A stretch of 5,809 nucleotides of DNA from Phycisphaerales bacterium (GTDB lineage: Bacteria; Planctomycetota; Phycisphaerae; Phycisphaerales; SM1A02): positions 1 to 5,809 of the forward strand of contig SLJD01000074.1 in assembly GCA_007135295.1 (NCBI GenBank), read 5' to 3'. The notes under the pieces are model-generated. The model saw nothing but the letters and a program-made list of their open reading frames with translations. It was not told the origin of the DNA and searched no databases. Of this stretch, positions 1 through 5,809 are shown piece by piece (the first letter of the stretch is position 1; every line of letters begins with the position of its first letter). The translations under genes were made by a program, and so were the position numbers.

Positions 1-229
1 CTGGGCGAACGGTTTGTGGACGGCCGCGATCACGTGGGGCTGGACGATCAGCGTCAAGGCGCAGCACCGCTGGGGCATGTTCTGCATCGCGCTGGGCGTT
101 GTGCTGACGGCGGCGGCGATCGGGGCGATCTATGGTGCGGTGACGTACGAGATCACCGATGAAGAACGCCAGGCAATTGAACAGCGAATCGACGCCCGCG
201 GCGACCCGGATCCATCAGTGGACCGCTGA
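1..229 (+). CDS. sdhC: Succinate dehydrogenase cytochrome b subunit (SdhC), 3' end only
   Basis: This is the C-terminal 75 residues of a reading frame that enters from the left edge; base 1 is the last base of a codon and the first complete codon starts at base 2. It begins WANGLWTAAITWG, which matches the conserved region of Bacillus-type (type-B) SdhC, where a haem-ligand histidine usually stands just before this motif. The final base c of the cut codon would fit His CAC, but that is inference. A hydrophobic segment (from about FCIALGVV to AIYGAV, visible residues 27-47) is the last transmembrane helix, followed by a charged tail of about 28 residues ending in a TGA stop at 227-229. The family is a five-helix, di-haem membrane anchor that passes electrons from the iron-sulfur subunit to quinone in the cytoplasmic membrane. 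The adjacent sdhA and sdhB on the same strand strongly support the call. A TTG at base 14 is not a real start, because homology continues upstream of it. Confidence 0.87.
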   Translation, partial: WANGLWTAAITWGWTISVKAQHRWGMFCIALGVVLTAAAIGAIYGAVTYEITDEERQAIEQRIDARGDPDPSVDR

Positions 230-291
230 AGTCGTGGCGGTCGCACGCGGGGGCGGAGCAGGTTTCTGAAAGCAGGGGCGGGCACGAACTG

Positions 292-311
292 ATCTGAGTT
301 TCGATTCTCAC
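292..311 (+). repeat. Short intergenic repeat, copy 1 (upstream of sdhA)
   Basis: This copy reads ATCTGAGTTTCGATTCTCAC. A near match, ATCTGCTTTCGATTCACAC, occurs at 2233-2251 upstream of sdhB. The core TTTCGATTC is identical, and the flanks agree apart from a one-base length difference and two substitutions. Whether this is a regulatory or RNA-processing element or chance is unknown. Confidence 0.3.
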
Positions 312-315
312 CGAT

Positions 316-320
316 GAAGG
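316..320 (+). promoter_or_regulatory. Ribosome binding site of sdhA
   Basis: GAAGG lies 9 bases upstream of the ATG at 330. It supports that start over the downstream in-frame codons; the N-terminal FAD motif also begins only seven residues after this ATG. Confidence 0.5.
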
Positions 321-329
321 TATTGCAAC

Positions 330-2222
330 ATGTCGCGCAATGAATCCCGGATTGCGATTGTCGGCGGCGGGCTGGCGGGCCTGGCGGCGGCGATGCGCAT
401 TGCCGAGGCCGGCAAGCAGGTCGACCTCTTCTCCCTCGTCCCGGTGCGGCGGTCGCACAGTGTCTGCGCGCAGGGCGGCATCAATGCGGCCAATGAGGTC
501 GCCCGCCAGCAGGGGTACAGCGAATGGCTGCACATGGACGAGACGCTGTACGGCGGGGACTTTCTCGCCCATCAGCCGCCGGTCTGCGAGATGACCGCGT
601 GGGCGCCGAAGGTCATTGACCTCATGGACCGCATGGGTGTGCCGTTCAACCGCACGCCGGAAGGCCACCGCGACCTGCGGCTCTTCGGCGGCTCGCTGTA
701 CAAGCGGACGCACTTCGCCGGCGCGTCGACCGGTCAGCAGTTGCTCTACGCCCTCGATGAACAGGTCCGCCGGCATGCATCGGAAGGCCGCGTCAATCAC
801 TACGAGCATTGGGAGTTCCTCTGGCCGGTGATCGATGATGACGGCGTCTGCCGCGGCCTCGTCGCCCAGGACCTGCGGACGATGCAGATTCGTGCGTTCC
901 GCGCCGATGCAGTCGTCATGGCCACCGGCGGGTGCGGGACGATCTTCGGCAAGAGCACGAACTCGACGATCTGCAACGGCGCGGCCGCCGCGCGGGCGTA
1001 CCAGGCCGGTGTCTGGCTCGGCAACCCGGAGTTCATTCAGGTTCATCCGACGGCGATTCCCGGGCAGGACAAGTTCCGGCTCATGAGTGAATCCGCCCGC
1101 GGGGAAGGCGGGCGCGTCTGGGTTCCCCGCAAGGAAGGCGACACCCGCGATCCGCGCAACATCCCCGAAGATGAGCGATGGTACTTCCTTGAAGAGAAGT
1201 ATCCGGCGTACGGCAACCTCGTGCCGCGCGACATCGCCACGCGGGAGATCTTCTGGGTCTGCCAGCAGGGCAAAGGCATCGGCGGTGAGCGGATGGTCTA
1301 CCTCGACATCACGCACCTGCCCGATGCGACGAAGAAGAAGCTATACGCCATCCTGGAGATCTATGAAAAGTTCACCGGCGATGATCCGCGCGAAACGCCG
1401 ATGAAGATCTTCCCCGCCGTTCACTACACGATGGGCGGGCTGTACACCCGTTACGAGCCGCGCGACGACAACCAGGGAATGGTCCAGAACGCCCCGGGCA
1501 ACATGATGACGAACGTGCCCGGCCTGTACGCGTTCGGCGAGGTGAACTACCAGTATCACGGCGCGACGCGGCTCGGCGCCAACGCGCTGCTCAACTGCAT
1601 TTTCGACGGCATCTTCTGCGGGCCGAGCGTGGTCAGCTATGTCGACAACCTCGAACGTGGCGCCGCGGACCAGCCCCAGTCCCTCTTCGATGACACCGTC
1701 AAGCAGGAAGAAGTCAAGGTCAAGGAACTGTTCGACGCTCAGGGCGACGAAAACCCGTACCTGCTGCACAAGGAAGTCGGCGACTGGATGACCGACTACG
1801 GCACGGTCATCCGTGAAGAGAACGACCTGAAGAAGACGATCGACCGGCTGCAGGAATGGAAACAGCGGTTCAAGCGCGTCAAGCTCGTCGACACCGGCGA
1901 CTGGTCGAACACGAACATGACCTACGCGCGGGCGCTCGGCGACATGATCCGATACGCCGAGGCGATTCTCCTCGGCGCGCTGGAGCGGCGTGAGTCGCGC
2001 GGTTCGCATTACCGGCTCGATTATCCCGAGCGCGACGATGACAAGTTCCTCAAGACGACCATCGCCCGCTACAACGCCGCCGAGGACTCCACGGAACTCG
2101 AGTACGAAGAGATCCGCATGGGGCTCGTCGAGCCGCGCCAGCGGACCTACGGCAAGGTGGAAGCGGCCGATTCGAAGGACGACGCCCAGGAGCGCAGTGG
2201 CGCGGAAGCGGCGAAGACGTGA
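330..2222 (+). CDS. sdhA: Succinate dehydrogenase flavoprotein subunit (SdhA)
   Basis: The 630-residue product is the FAD-bearing catalytic subunit of succinate:quinone oxidoreductase, which oxidises succinate to fumarate on the cytoplasmic face of the membrane in the TCA cycle. The N-terminal dinucleotide-binding motif IAIVGGGLAGLAAA (residues 8-21) starts almost at once. RSHSVCAQGGINAA (41-54) carries His43, the expected site of covalent FAD attachment. Active-site elements follow in family order: HPTAIPG (239-245), GEGGRV (258-263), PRDIATREI with Arg300 as the expected catalytic proton-shuttle arginine (299-307), HYTMGG with His365 (365-370), GLYAFGE (398-404) and TRLGANALLNC with Arg414 (413-423). 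The C-terminal helical domain contains RGSHYRLDYPERDD (557-570). No key residue is missing and the length is normal. The last 20 or so residues are an acidic, alanine-rich tail that looks poorly conserved. sdhC lies 100 bases upstream and sdhB 73 bases downstream, so co-transcription is likely. Fumarate reductase is the alternative direction of the same enzyme; sequence alone cannot separate them. Confidence 0.97.
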   Translation: MSRNESRIAIVGGGLAGLAAAMRIAEAGKQVDLFSLVPVRRSHSVCAQGGINAANEVARQQGYSEWLHMDETLYGGDFLAHQPPVCEMTAWAPKVIDLMDRMGVPFNRTPEGHRDLRLFGGSLYKRTHFAGASTGQQLLYALDEQVRRHASEGRVNHYEHWEFLWPVIDDDGVCRGLVAQDLRTMQIRAFRADAVVMATGGCGTIFGKSTNSTICNGAAAARAYQAGVWLGNPEFIQVHPTAIPGQDKFRLMSESARGEGGRVWVPRKEGDTRDPRNIPEDERWYFLEEKYPAYGNLVPRDIATREIFWVCQQGKGIGGERMVYLDITHLPDATKKKLYAILEIYEKFTGDDPRETPMKIFPAVHYTMGGLYTRYEPRDDNQGMVQNAPGNMMTNVPGLYAFGEVNYQYHGATRLGANALLNCIFDGIFCGPSVVSYVDNLERGAADQPQSLFDDTVKQEEVKVKELFDAQGDENPYLLHKEVGDWMTDYGTVIREENDLKKTIDRLQEWKQRFKRVKLVDTGDWSNTNMTYARALGDMIRYAEAILLGALERRESRGSHYRLDYPERDDDKFLKTTIARYNAAEDSTELEYEEIRMGLVEPRQRTYGKVEAADSKDDAQERSGAEAAKT

Positions 2223-2232
2223 ATCGGATCGC

Positions 2233-2251
2233 ATCTGCTTTCGATTCACAC
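2233..2251 (+). repeat. Short intergenic repeat, copy 2 (upstream of sdhB)
   Basis: This is the partner of the element at 292-311 and shares the nine-base core TTTCGATTC (2239-2247). It sits 11 bases after the sdhA stop and 44 bases before the sdhB start, whereas copy 1 ends 18 bases before the sdhA start, so it is not a fixed-distance ribosome binding element. Confidence 0.3.
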
Positions 2252-2281
2252 TGACCTCGTGACACAGCCCGTTTAAATGGC

Positions 2282-2285
2282 AGGA
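2282..2285 (+). promoter_or_regulatory. Weak ribosome binding site of sdhB
   Basis: AGGA lies 10 bases upstream of the ATG at 2296. The match is short and the spacing slightly long, but no better candidate precedes this start. Confidence 0.35.
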
Positions 2286-2295
2286 ATCTCGCACC

Positions 2296-3075
2296 ATGAC
2301 TGCTGACAACGCATCCCAGCGAACCGTTCGAATCAACATCAAGCGGCAGGCCTCGCCTGACGCCAGCCCGCGGTGGGAGGCATTCGACGTGCCGTGCTCG
2401 CCGGGTGACGGGACGAACATCACGAGCGTTCTTGAATACATCGCCGCCCATCCCCGCACCGTCGACGGCGTTGACACCACGCCGGTGACCTACGACGCCG
2501 CCTGCCTCGAAGAGGTCTGCGGTTCGTGCACGATGGTCATCAATGGACACGTGCGACAGGGATGCAGCCAGCTTGTCGACCGGTTGCTCGAAGAAGCACC
2601 GGAGATCACGATCGAGCCAATGAGCAAATTCCCCGTTGTTCGCGACCTCGCAGTCAACCGCGAACGGCTGTTCAAGGATTTTCAGCGCATTCAGGGCTGG
2701 GTGCCGATCGACGGCTCGTACGCTCTCGGCCCCGGCCCCAAGGAGTCGCCGGAGAACCAGGACGTGCGATATCGCCTGTCGCGGTGCATGGCATGCGGCT
2801 GCTGCCTCGAAGCGTGCCCGCAGTACACGTTCGACAACGACTTCGTCGGCGCAGCCGTCATCAGCCAGGTCCGCTACTTCAACCGCCACGAGACCGGTTC
2901 GCGACTGGAAGACGAGCGGCTCGAAGAGATGATGAAGCCCGGCGGCGTGAACCACTGCGGCCAGGCACAGAACTGCGTGAAGGTCTGCCCGAAGGAAATC
3001 CCGCTGACCGAATCGATTGCCGAGGTCGGCCGGGCGACGACGCGCAACGCCTTCCGCCGCATCTTCATCAAGTGA
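2296..3075 (+). CDS. sdhB: Succinate dehydrogenase iron-sulfur subunit (SdhB)
   Basis: The 259-residue product carries electrons from the flavin of SdhA to the quinone site in SdhC through three iron-sulfur clusters. The N-terminal ferredoxin-like domain has Cys70, Cys75, Cys78 and Cys90 (CLEEVCGSC, then C after 11 residues), the [2Fe-2S] ligands. The C-terminal domain has CMACGCCLEACP (164-175) and CGQAQNCVKVCPKEIPL (221-237). By family precedent Cys164, Cys167, Cys170 and Cys231 hold [4Fe-4S], and Cys174, Cys221 and Cys227 hold [3Fe-4S]. All ligands are present. The CGQAQNCVKVCPKEIPLTESI segment resembles the Bacillus subtilis type rather than the E. coli type, which agrees with a type-B, probably menaquinone-linked complex; the quinone identity is inference. 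The ATG at 2296 is preceded by a weak AGGA. The gene ends in TGA, 54 bases from the stop of the convergent sulfur operon. No sdhD follows, as expected for a complex with a single anchor. Confidence 0.97.
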   Translation: MTADNASQRTVRINIKRQASPDASPRWEAFDVPCSPGDGTNITSVLEYIAAHPRTVDGVDTTPVTYDAACLEEVCGSCTMVINGHVRQGCSQLVDRLLEEAPEITIEPMSKFPVVRDLAVNRERLFKDFQRIQGWVPIDGSYALGPGPKESPENQDVRYRLSRCMACGCCLEACPQYTFDNDFVGAAVISQVRYFNRHETGSRLEDERLEEMMKPGGVNHCGQAQNCVKVCPKEIPLTESIAEVGRATTRNAFRRIFIK

Positions 3076-3082
3076 TTTCTGG

Positions 3083-3101
3083 CCGGAATTCGAATTGCCG
3101 G
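3083..3101. terminator. Possible bidirectional hairpin between convergent genes
   Basis: Within the 54-base gap between the sdhB stop and the convergent stop at 3130 lies CCGGAATTCGAATTGCCGG. CCGG can pair with CCGG and AATT with AATT, with one unpaired G and a very small loop. There is no T-run on either side, so it is not a classical intrinsic terminator. Its position at a convergent junction is the main support. Confidence 0.25.
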
Positions 3102-3129
3102 TGCGCCCGCATGCTGTGTGGGAAAGTCG

Positions 3130-3723
3130 TTACGAGACCATCTCGATCACGGCCAGCACGATGACGAGAAGCACGATCACGCCAATCGACACGACGATGC
3201 CGGGCAGGGGAAGGATGTCAGTCAGGCGCCGATTGCCGCACTGGCCCCATTGACCGACGGTGTTGCTTATCGGTTTCGAGAGCATCGCGTAGAGATAGGA
3301 TCCGGCAATCAGGCCCGCGACGCCGGTGATCGCATCGAGGTTGCCCTGGCCGACCGCGGCTGCGGCGGTCCCCGGGCAGTAGCCCATCAGGCCGAACCCG
3401 ACGCCGAAAATCACCCCGCCCACAACGTTCAGGCCGATGACGGTGTCCTTGACCTGCGGCGTGATGAGCCCGAGAGGGACCAGCACCGTCATTCCCGCCA
3501 CGCCGACGACGATGGCTGAAAGCATGACCTTCAGCACCGTCAGTTCTTCCAGCAGCAGCACGCCGATGAGGATGTCAAACTTCGCGACGCCGCCTTTCTG
3601 CAGCAGGAAGCCGAAGACCAGCCCGGCGATTCCGGCGAGGAGGAGGATCAGCACCGGTTCCCCGAGCCGGGTTCGCGGGCGATCGGCGGTTGTCTTATCG
3701 TGAGAGGATCCGGGACCGGTCAT
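3130..3723 (-). CDS. YeeE/YedE-family membrane protein, second-half (PmpB/DUF6691-like) subunit
   Basis: The 197-residue protein is an integral membrane protein of the YeeE/YedE (Sulf_transp) family, which moves thiosulfate or related sulfur compounds. After a hydrophilic N-terminus it shows about five hydrophobic segments: roughly residues 23-42, 63-86, 97-118, 130-147 and 172-193. LLQKGGVAKFDILIG (40-54) and LTVLKVMLSAIVVG (61-74) are typical of this half. The signature GLMGYCPGTAAAAVGQG (111-127) places Cys116 where the transport cysteine is expected, and a second cysteine, Cys162 (GQWGQCG), lies between the last two helices. The start at 3723 is chosen because AGGAG precedes it by 6 bases; the frame stays open upstream to 4236 only as an overlap with the next gene. 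It follows its partner membrane gene by 20 bases. In Xylella and Agrobacterium, paired proteins of this family sit beside a BigR-controlled persulfide dioxygenase. The actual substrate and direction of transport here are inference. Confidence 0.88.
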   Translation of the reverse strand: MTGPGSSHDKTTADRPRTRLGEPVLILLLAGIAGLVFGFLLQKGGVAKFDILIGVLLLEELTVLKVMLSAIVVGVAGMTVLVPLGLITPQVKDTVIGLNVVGGVIFGVGFGLMGYCPGTAAAAVGQGNLDAITGVAGLIAGSYLYAMLSKPISNTVGQWGQCGNRRLTDILPLPGIVVSIGVIVLLVIVLAVIEMVS

Positions 3724-3729
3724 GCTCGA

Positions 3730-3734
3730 CTCCT
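3730..3734 (-). promoter_or_regulatory. Strong ribosome binding site fixing the start at 3723
   Basis: On the minus strand AGGAG lies 6 bases before the ATG at 3723-3721. It is the best Shine-Dalgarno match in the window and decides the start of the second-half transporter gene against the long open frame that runs upstream. Confidence 0.75.
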
Positions 3735-3743
3735 GCGTGACGT

Positions 3744-4319
3744 TTACAGCCGGTAAAGCAGCATGGCGGTGACGATTCCCCCGATGAAGAAGGCGACCAC
3801 TGCGATCCACGAGCCCGGGGCGAGTTGCAGCGTGCCGCTGATGCCGTGGCCGCTCGTGCAGCCGCCGGCCATTCTCGCACCGAAGGCCATCACCATCCCG
3901 CCGACCAGCGAGGTGGCGGTGCGCAGCGTCAGACTGTCTTCGCCGAACCGCGCCAGCCAGAGGTTCTGAAGGTACACGCCGGTTGTTTCCCCGCCAGTCC
4001 ACGCTGCGAGAAAGGCGCCGACGACAATGCCAACCACGAACACCAGCGTCCAACTGATGCTCGGCGGGTTTTCGCGGAAGTATGCCAGGTTGTTCGTGTG
4101 ATTCGGGGCGATACCCCGGCCGGCGAGTCCGGCGATGTCCGCGTAGCCGCTCGATGCGCCGAGCCGTCGGCTGAACATGCTGAGCAGCACCAGCGTCAGC
4201 AGTCCGATCAGGCCGCCGACGAGATACGGCGACCATGCCGGCTCGGGATACGGATACGACGCCGGCAGTTCATGAACCCCCGCACCGGGCAGGGCCCTCA
4301 CGGCCAGCGCCCCGGTCAT
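3744..4319 (-). CDS. YeeE/YedE-family membrane protein, first-half (PmpA-like) subunit
   Basis: The 191-residue integral membrane protein belongs to the YeeE/YedE sulfur-transport family. About four hydrophobic segments are visible: residues 32-49, 91-107, 136-153 and 171-188. The diagnostic motif GARMAGGCTSGHGISG (147-162) holds Cys154, the conserved cysteine of the first half of TsuA/YeeE-type transporters. The next gene encodes the complementary second half with the GYCPGT motif, so the two proteins probably assemble into one transporter. The start at 4319 is chosen because its ATG overlaps the upstream stop as ATGA (4319-4316), which implies translational coupling; no clear ribosome binding site precedes it. 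The open frame extends 19 codons further upstream (to 4376), but that stretch lies inside the dioxygenase gene and is arginine-rich, unlike a membrane protein N-terminus. The likely cargo is thiosulfate or another sulfane-sulfur compound, inferred from family and operon context. Confidence 0.88.
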   Translation of the reverse strand: MTGALAVRALPGAGVHELPASYPYPEPAWSPYLVGGLIGLLTLVLLSMFSRRLGASSGYADIAGLAGRGIAPNHTNNLAYFRENPPSISWTLVFVVGIVVGAFLAAWTGGETTGVYLQNLWLARFGEDSLTLRTATSLVGGMVMAFGARMAGGCTSGHGISGTLQLAPGSWIAVVAFFIGGIVTAMLLYRL

Positions 4320-5743
4320 GGTGACGCGACCCCGGCCGGCTGCTCGGTCTCGACGGGGTAATCCGAGGCGGTCCACGCCTTCCAGCTTCCCGGCACGTTG
4401 CTCACATCATGGAATCCGCGGCTGAGCAGTATGCTCGATGCCAGGCTCGCGCGATATCCGCTGTCGCAGTACACAGTTACCGGCCGGTCGCGATCGAGCC
4501 GGTCGGCTCCGTCGAGGCCGTCACGCAGGTTCGCCACATAGGCGTGGATCGAGTGCGGGATGTGCCCGTCATTCCATTCGTCCGGCGAACGAACATCGAG
4601 AATCTGCGTCTCATGAAGGTGGTCGTGCAGTTCATGCACGCTGCGCAGCCCGAGCGAAGCGATCGGCAGCCCCGCGTCGTCCCACGCCTTCATGCCGCCG
4701 GCGAGGTAGCCGTCCAATCGCGTCAGGCCGACCGATACGAACTGCTCGACGATCCAGGGGATGTCCTCGTCGCGTTCGGCGATGAGCAGCACCGGCCGCT
4801 CCGCATCGATCATTTCCCCGGCCCAGACGGCGAGCTCGGGTTGGGCGCCGATGTTCCACGCCCCTTCAATGTGCCGACCGCCGAACGCGAGCAGGTCTCG
4901 CGTGTCGATCAGTTGGCCGCGGCCAGCCTCAATCGCCTGCCTGAACGCGCGGGGCGGCATGGCGGGAACGGCCGGGCCGTCGCTGACAATCGGCGGGCCG
5001 GACGCGTTAAGTTTCTTCAGTCGCCGGTAGTGATGGGGCTCCGGTGGGGCGGTGGATTCGATGAAGTCACTGAACGCGTCAGGATCATCGTATTGAAGGT
5101 ATGGGTTCGTGCGGCGTTCGAAGCCGATCGTGCTCATCGGCCGGTCGCCGATGTCCGGCCCGCACGCCGACCCGGCTCCGTGGCACGGCAGGATGATGAC
5201 GCCGTCGTCGAGTGTGAGAAAGAAATTACGCAGCGTGGCGTGCAATTGCCGGGTCAGGTGCTGTGTGGCTTCCTCGCCAAGCAGATCCGGGCGGCCGGCT
5301 GATCCCACGAACAACGCGTCGCCGGTCAGGACTGCCCATGGATCGTTCTCGCGGCCGGCTTCGCTGATGAGGAACGCCAGATGTTCAGGCGTATGGCCGG
5401 GTGTGTGCCGAGCGGTCAGGCGAACCGTGCCGAGCGATATGGTCTCGCCATCCCGAAGTGGGGAGATGTCAAAGCCGTACGACGCGTCCCCTTCGATGCT
5501 GGCACAGAGTTCGGCCCCGCCAGCGGCGCTGACCAGTTCGCGGGCGCCGCTCATGAAATCCGCGTGAATGTGCGTCTCCAGCACATGCGTGATCGACACG
5601 CCGAACCGGCGGGCCGCGCGAAGGTACATCCCGGCGTTAGGAAGGGGGTCGATCACAGCGGCGGTGCGCGTCTCGTCGTCGCCGATCAGGTACGACAGTT
5701 GCGCAATGCCTTCTCGCTTGAACCGTTCAAAGACGATCACCAC
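4316..5743 (-). CDS. Persulfide dioxygenase-rhodanese fusion (CstB-like, MBL plus two rhodanese domains)
   Basis: The 475-residue cytoplasmic protein has three domains. Residues 1 to about 215 form an ETHE1-type metallo-beta-lactamase fold: THIHADF (57-63), HTPGHTPEH (113-121), LTGDALFVGSAGRPDLLG (139-156) and PCHGAGSACG (186-195). By comparison with ETHE1, His58, His117 and Asp142 should bind one iron that oxidises glutathione or other low-molecular-weight persulfides to sulfite. Residues about 265-362 form a rhodanese-like domain without a catalytic cysteine (LLIAERDED at 319-327). Residues about 367-465 form a second rhodanese domain with the active loop CDSGYR (Cys426 to Arg431). This order, dioxygenase, pseudo-rhodanese, rhodanese, is that of Staphylococcus CstB, which makes thiosulfate from persulfides. 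The start is a GTG at 5743 with GGGA just upstream; a second GTG at 5740 is equally possible, and no in-frame ATG occurs before residue 39. The two transporter genes follow directly, the first by a four-base ATGA overlap. Database names may read simply MBL fold metallo-hydrolase or rhodanese-domain protein. Confidence 0.93.
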   Translation of the reverse strand: MVIVFERFKREGIAQLSYLIGDDETRTAAVIDPLPNAGMYLRAARRFGVSITHVLETHIHADFMSGARELVSAAGGAELCASIEGDASYGFDISPLRDGETISLGTVRLTARHTPGHTPEHLAFLISEAGRENDPWAVLTGDALFVGSAGRPDLLGEEATQHLTRQLHATLRNFFLTLDDGVIILPCHGAGSACGPDIGDRPMSTIGFERRTNPYLQYDDPDAFSDFIESTAPPEPHHYRRLKKLNASGPPIVSDGPAVPAMPPRAFRQAIEAGRGQLIDTRDLLAFGGRHIEGAWNIGAQPELAVWAGEMIDAERPVLLIAERDEDIPWIVEQFVSVGLTRLDGYLAGGMKAWDDAGLPIASLGLRSVHELHDHLHETQILDVRSPDEWNDGHIPHSIHAYVANLRDGLDGADRLDRDRPVTVYCDSGYRASLASSILLSRGFHDVSNVPGSWKAWTASDYPVETEQPAGVASP

Positions 5744-5809
5744 GTATGTTCCCGGGGGCGGCCTTCTGTGGCGGTGTGCGGCGTCTGGACGGACTGCGGC
5801 CGCGGCTCA

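Noticed and set aside
153..1316. Long minus-strand open frame of 387 codons opposite sdhA
   Set aside because: It lies antisense to well-conserved sdhA sequence, has low-complexity Arg/Ala/Val-rich content and no recognisable domain. It is a typical GC-rich shadow frame.
1341..2480. Minus-strand open frame of 379 codons over the sdhA 3' end and sdhB 5' end
   Set aside because: It spans two real plus-strand genes, has no family resemblance, and its composition mirrors the sense codons.
2050..2955. Minus-strand open frame of 301 codons across sdhA-sdhB
   Set aside because: It is antisense to the conserved iron-sulfur cysteine motifs of sdhB and shows no domain of its own.
3724..4236. N-terminal extension of the second-half transporter to 4236
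   Set aside because: The added residues are Arg-rich, non-membrane in character and overlap the first-half transporter. A strong AGGAG fixes the start at 3723.
4409..5302. Plus-strand open frame of 297 codons opposite the dioxygenase-rhodanese gene
   Set aside because: The minus-strand frame carries clear catalytic motifs throughout; this frame has none.
5744..5809. Promoter or BigR/CstR operator upstream of the sulfur operon
   Set aside because: I looked for -35/-10 boxes and an inverted-repeat operator on the minus strand. Only GC-rich sequence and a chance GCGGCCGC palindrome (5796-5803) were seen, so nothing can be supported.

Overview
The window carries two convergent gene sets on GC-rich DNA with dense coding and no mobile elements, tRNA/rRNA genes or CRISPR. 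The plus strand (1-3075) holds the end of sdhC followed by complete sdhA and sdhB: a type-B, Bacillus-like succinate:quinone oxidoreductase in the order C-A-B, with a single cytochrome b subunit and no sdhD before the strand switch. The minus strand (5743 down to 3130) holds a three-gene sulfur operon: a persulfide dioxygenase fused to two rhodanese domains (CstB-like architecture), then two small YeeE/YedE-family membrane proteins that look like the two halves of a TsuA-type thiosulfate/sulfur-compound transporter.

Organism: the type-B sdhCAB layout, the SdhC tail (ANGLWTAAITWG), the GC-rich codon use and the C-A-B proteins suggest a Gram-negative-like environmental bacterium. Planctomycetota is my best guess, from remembered similarity rather than a search; other phyla with type-B complexes (Bacteroidota-, Gemmatimonadota- or Acidobacteriota-like groups) are not excluded.

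Layout: 1-229 sdhC 3' end; 230-329 spacer with the sdhA ribosome binding site; 330-2222 sdhA; 2223-2295 spacer; 2296-3075 sdhB; 3076-3129 convergent junction with one imperfect hairpin; 3130-3723 (minus) second-half YeeE/YedE protein; 3744-4319 (minus) first-half YeeE/YedE protein; 4316-5743 (minus) persulfide dioxygenase-rhodanese fusion; 5744-5809 upstream DNA with no recognisable promoter or gene.

How the genes work together: the Sdh complex oxidises succinate and feeds electrons to the quinone pool, probably menaquinone. The sulfur operon should handle reactive sulfane sulfur: the dioxygenase oxidises persulfide to sulfite, its rhodanese domain can transfer a sulfane sulfur to sulfite to give thiosulfate, and the coupled membrane pair probably moves thiosulfate or a related sulfur species across the inner membrane. 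This is the most interesting part of the window. The families are known; the combination of a CstB-like fusion with a split transporter that keeps all three expected cysteines is worth a closer look. No sulfide:quinone oxidoreductase and no BigR/CstR-type regulator is visible, but the window ends 66 bases upstream of the operon.
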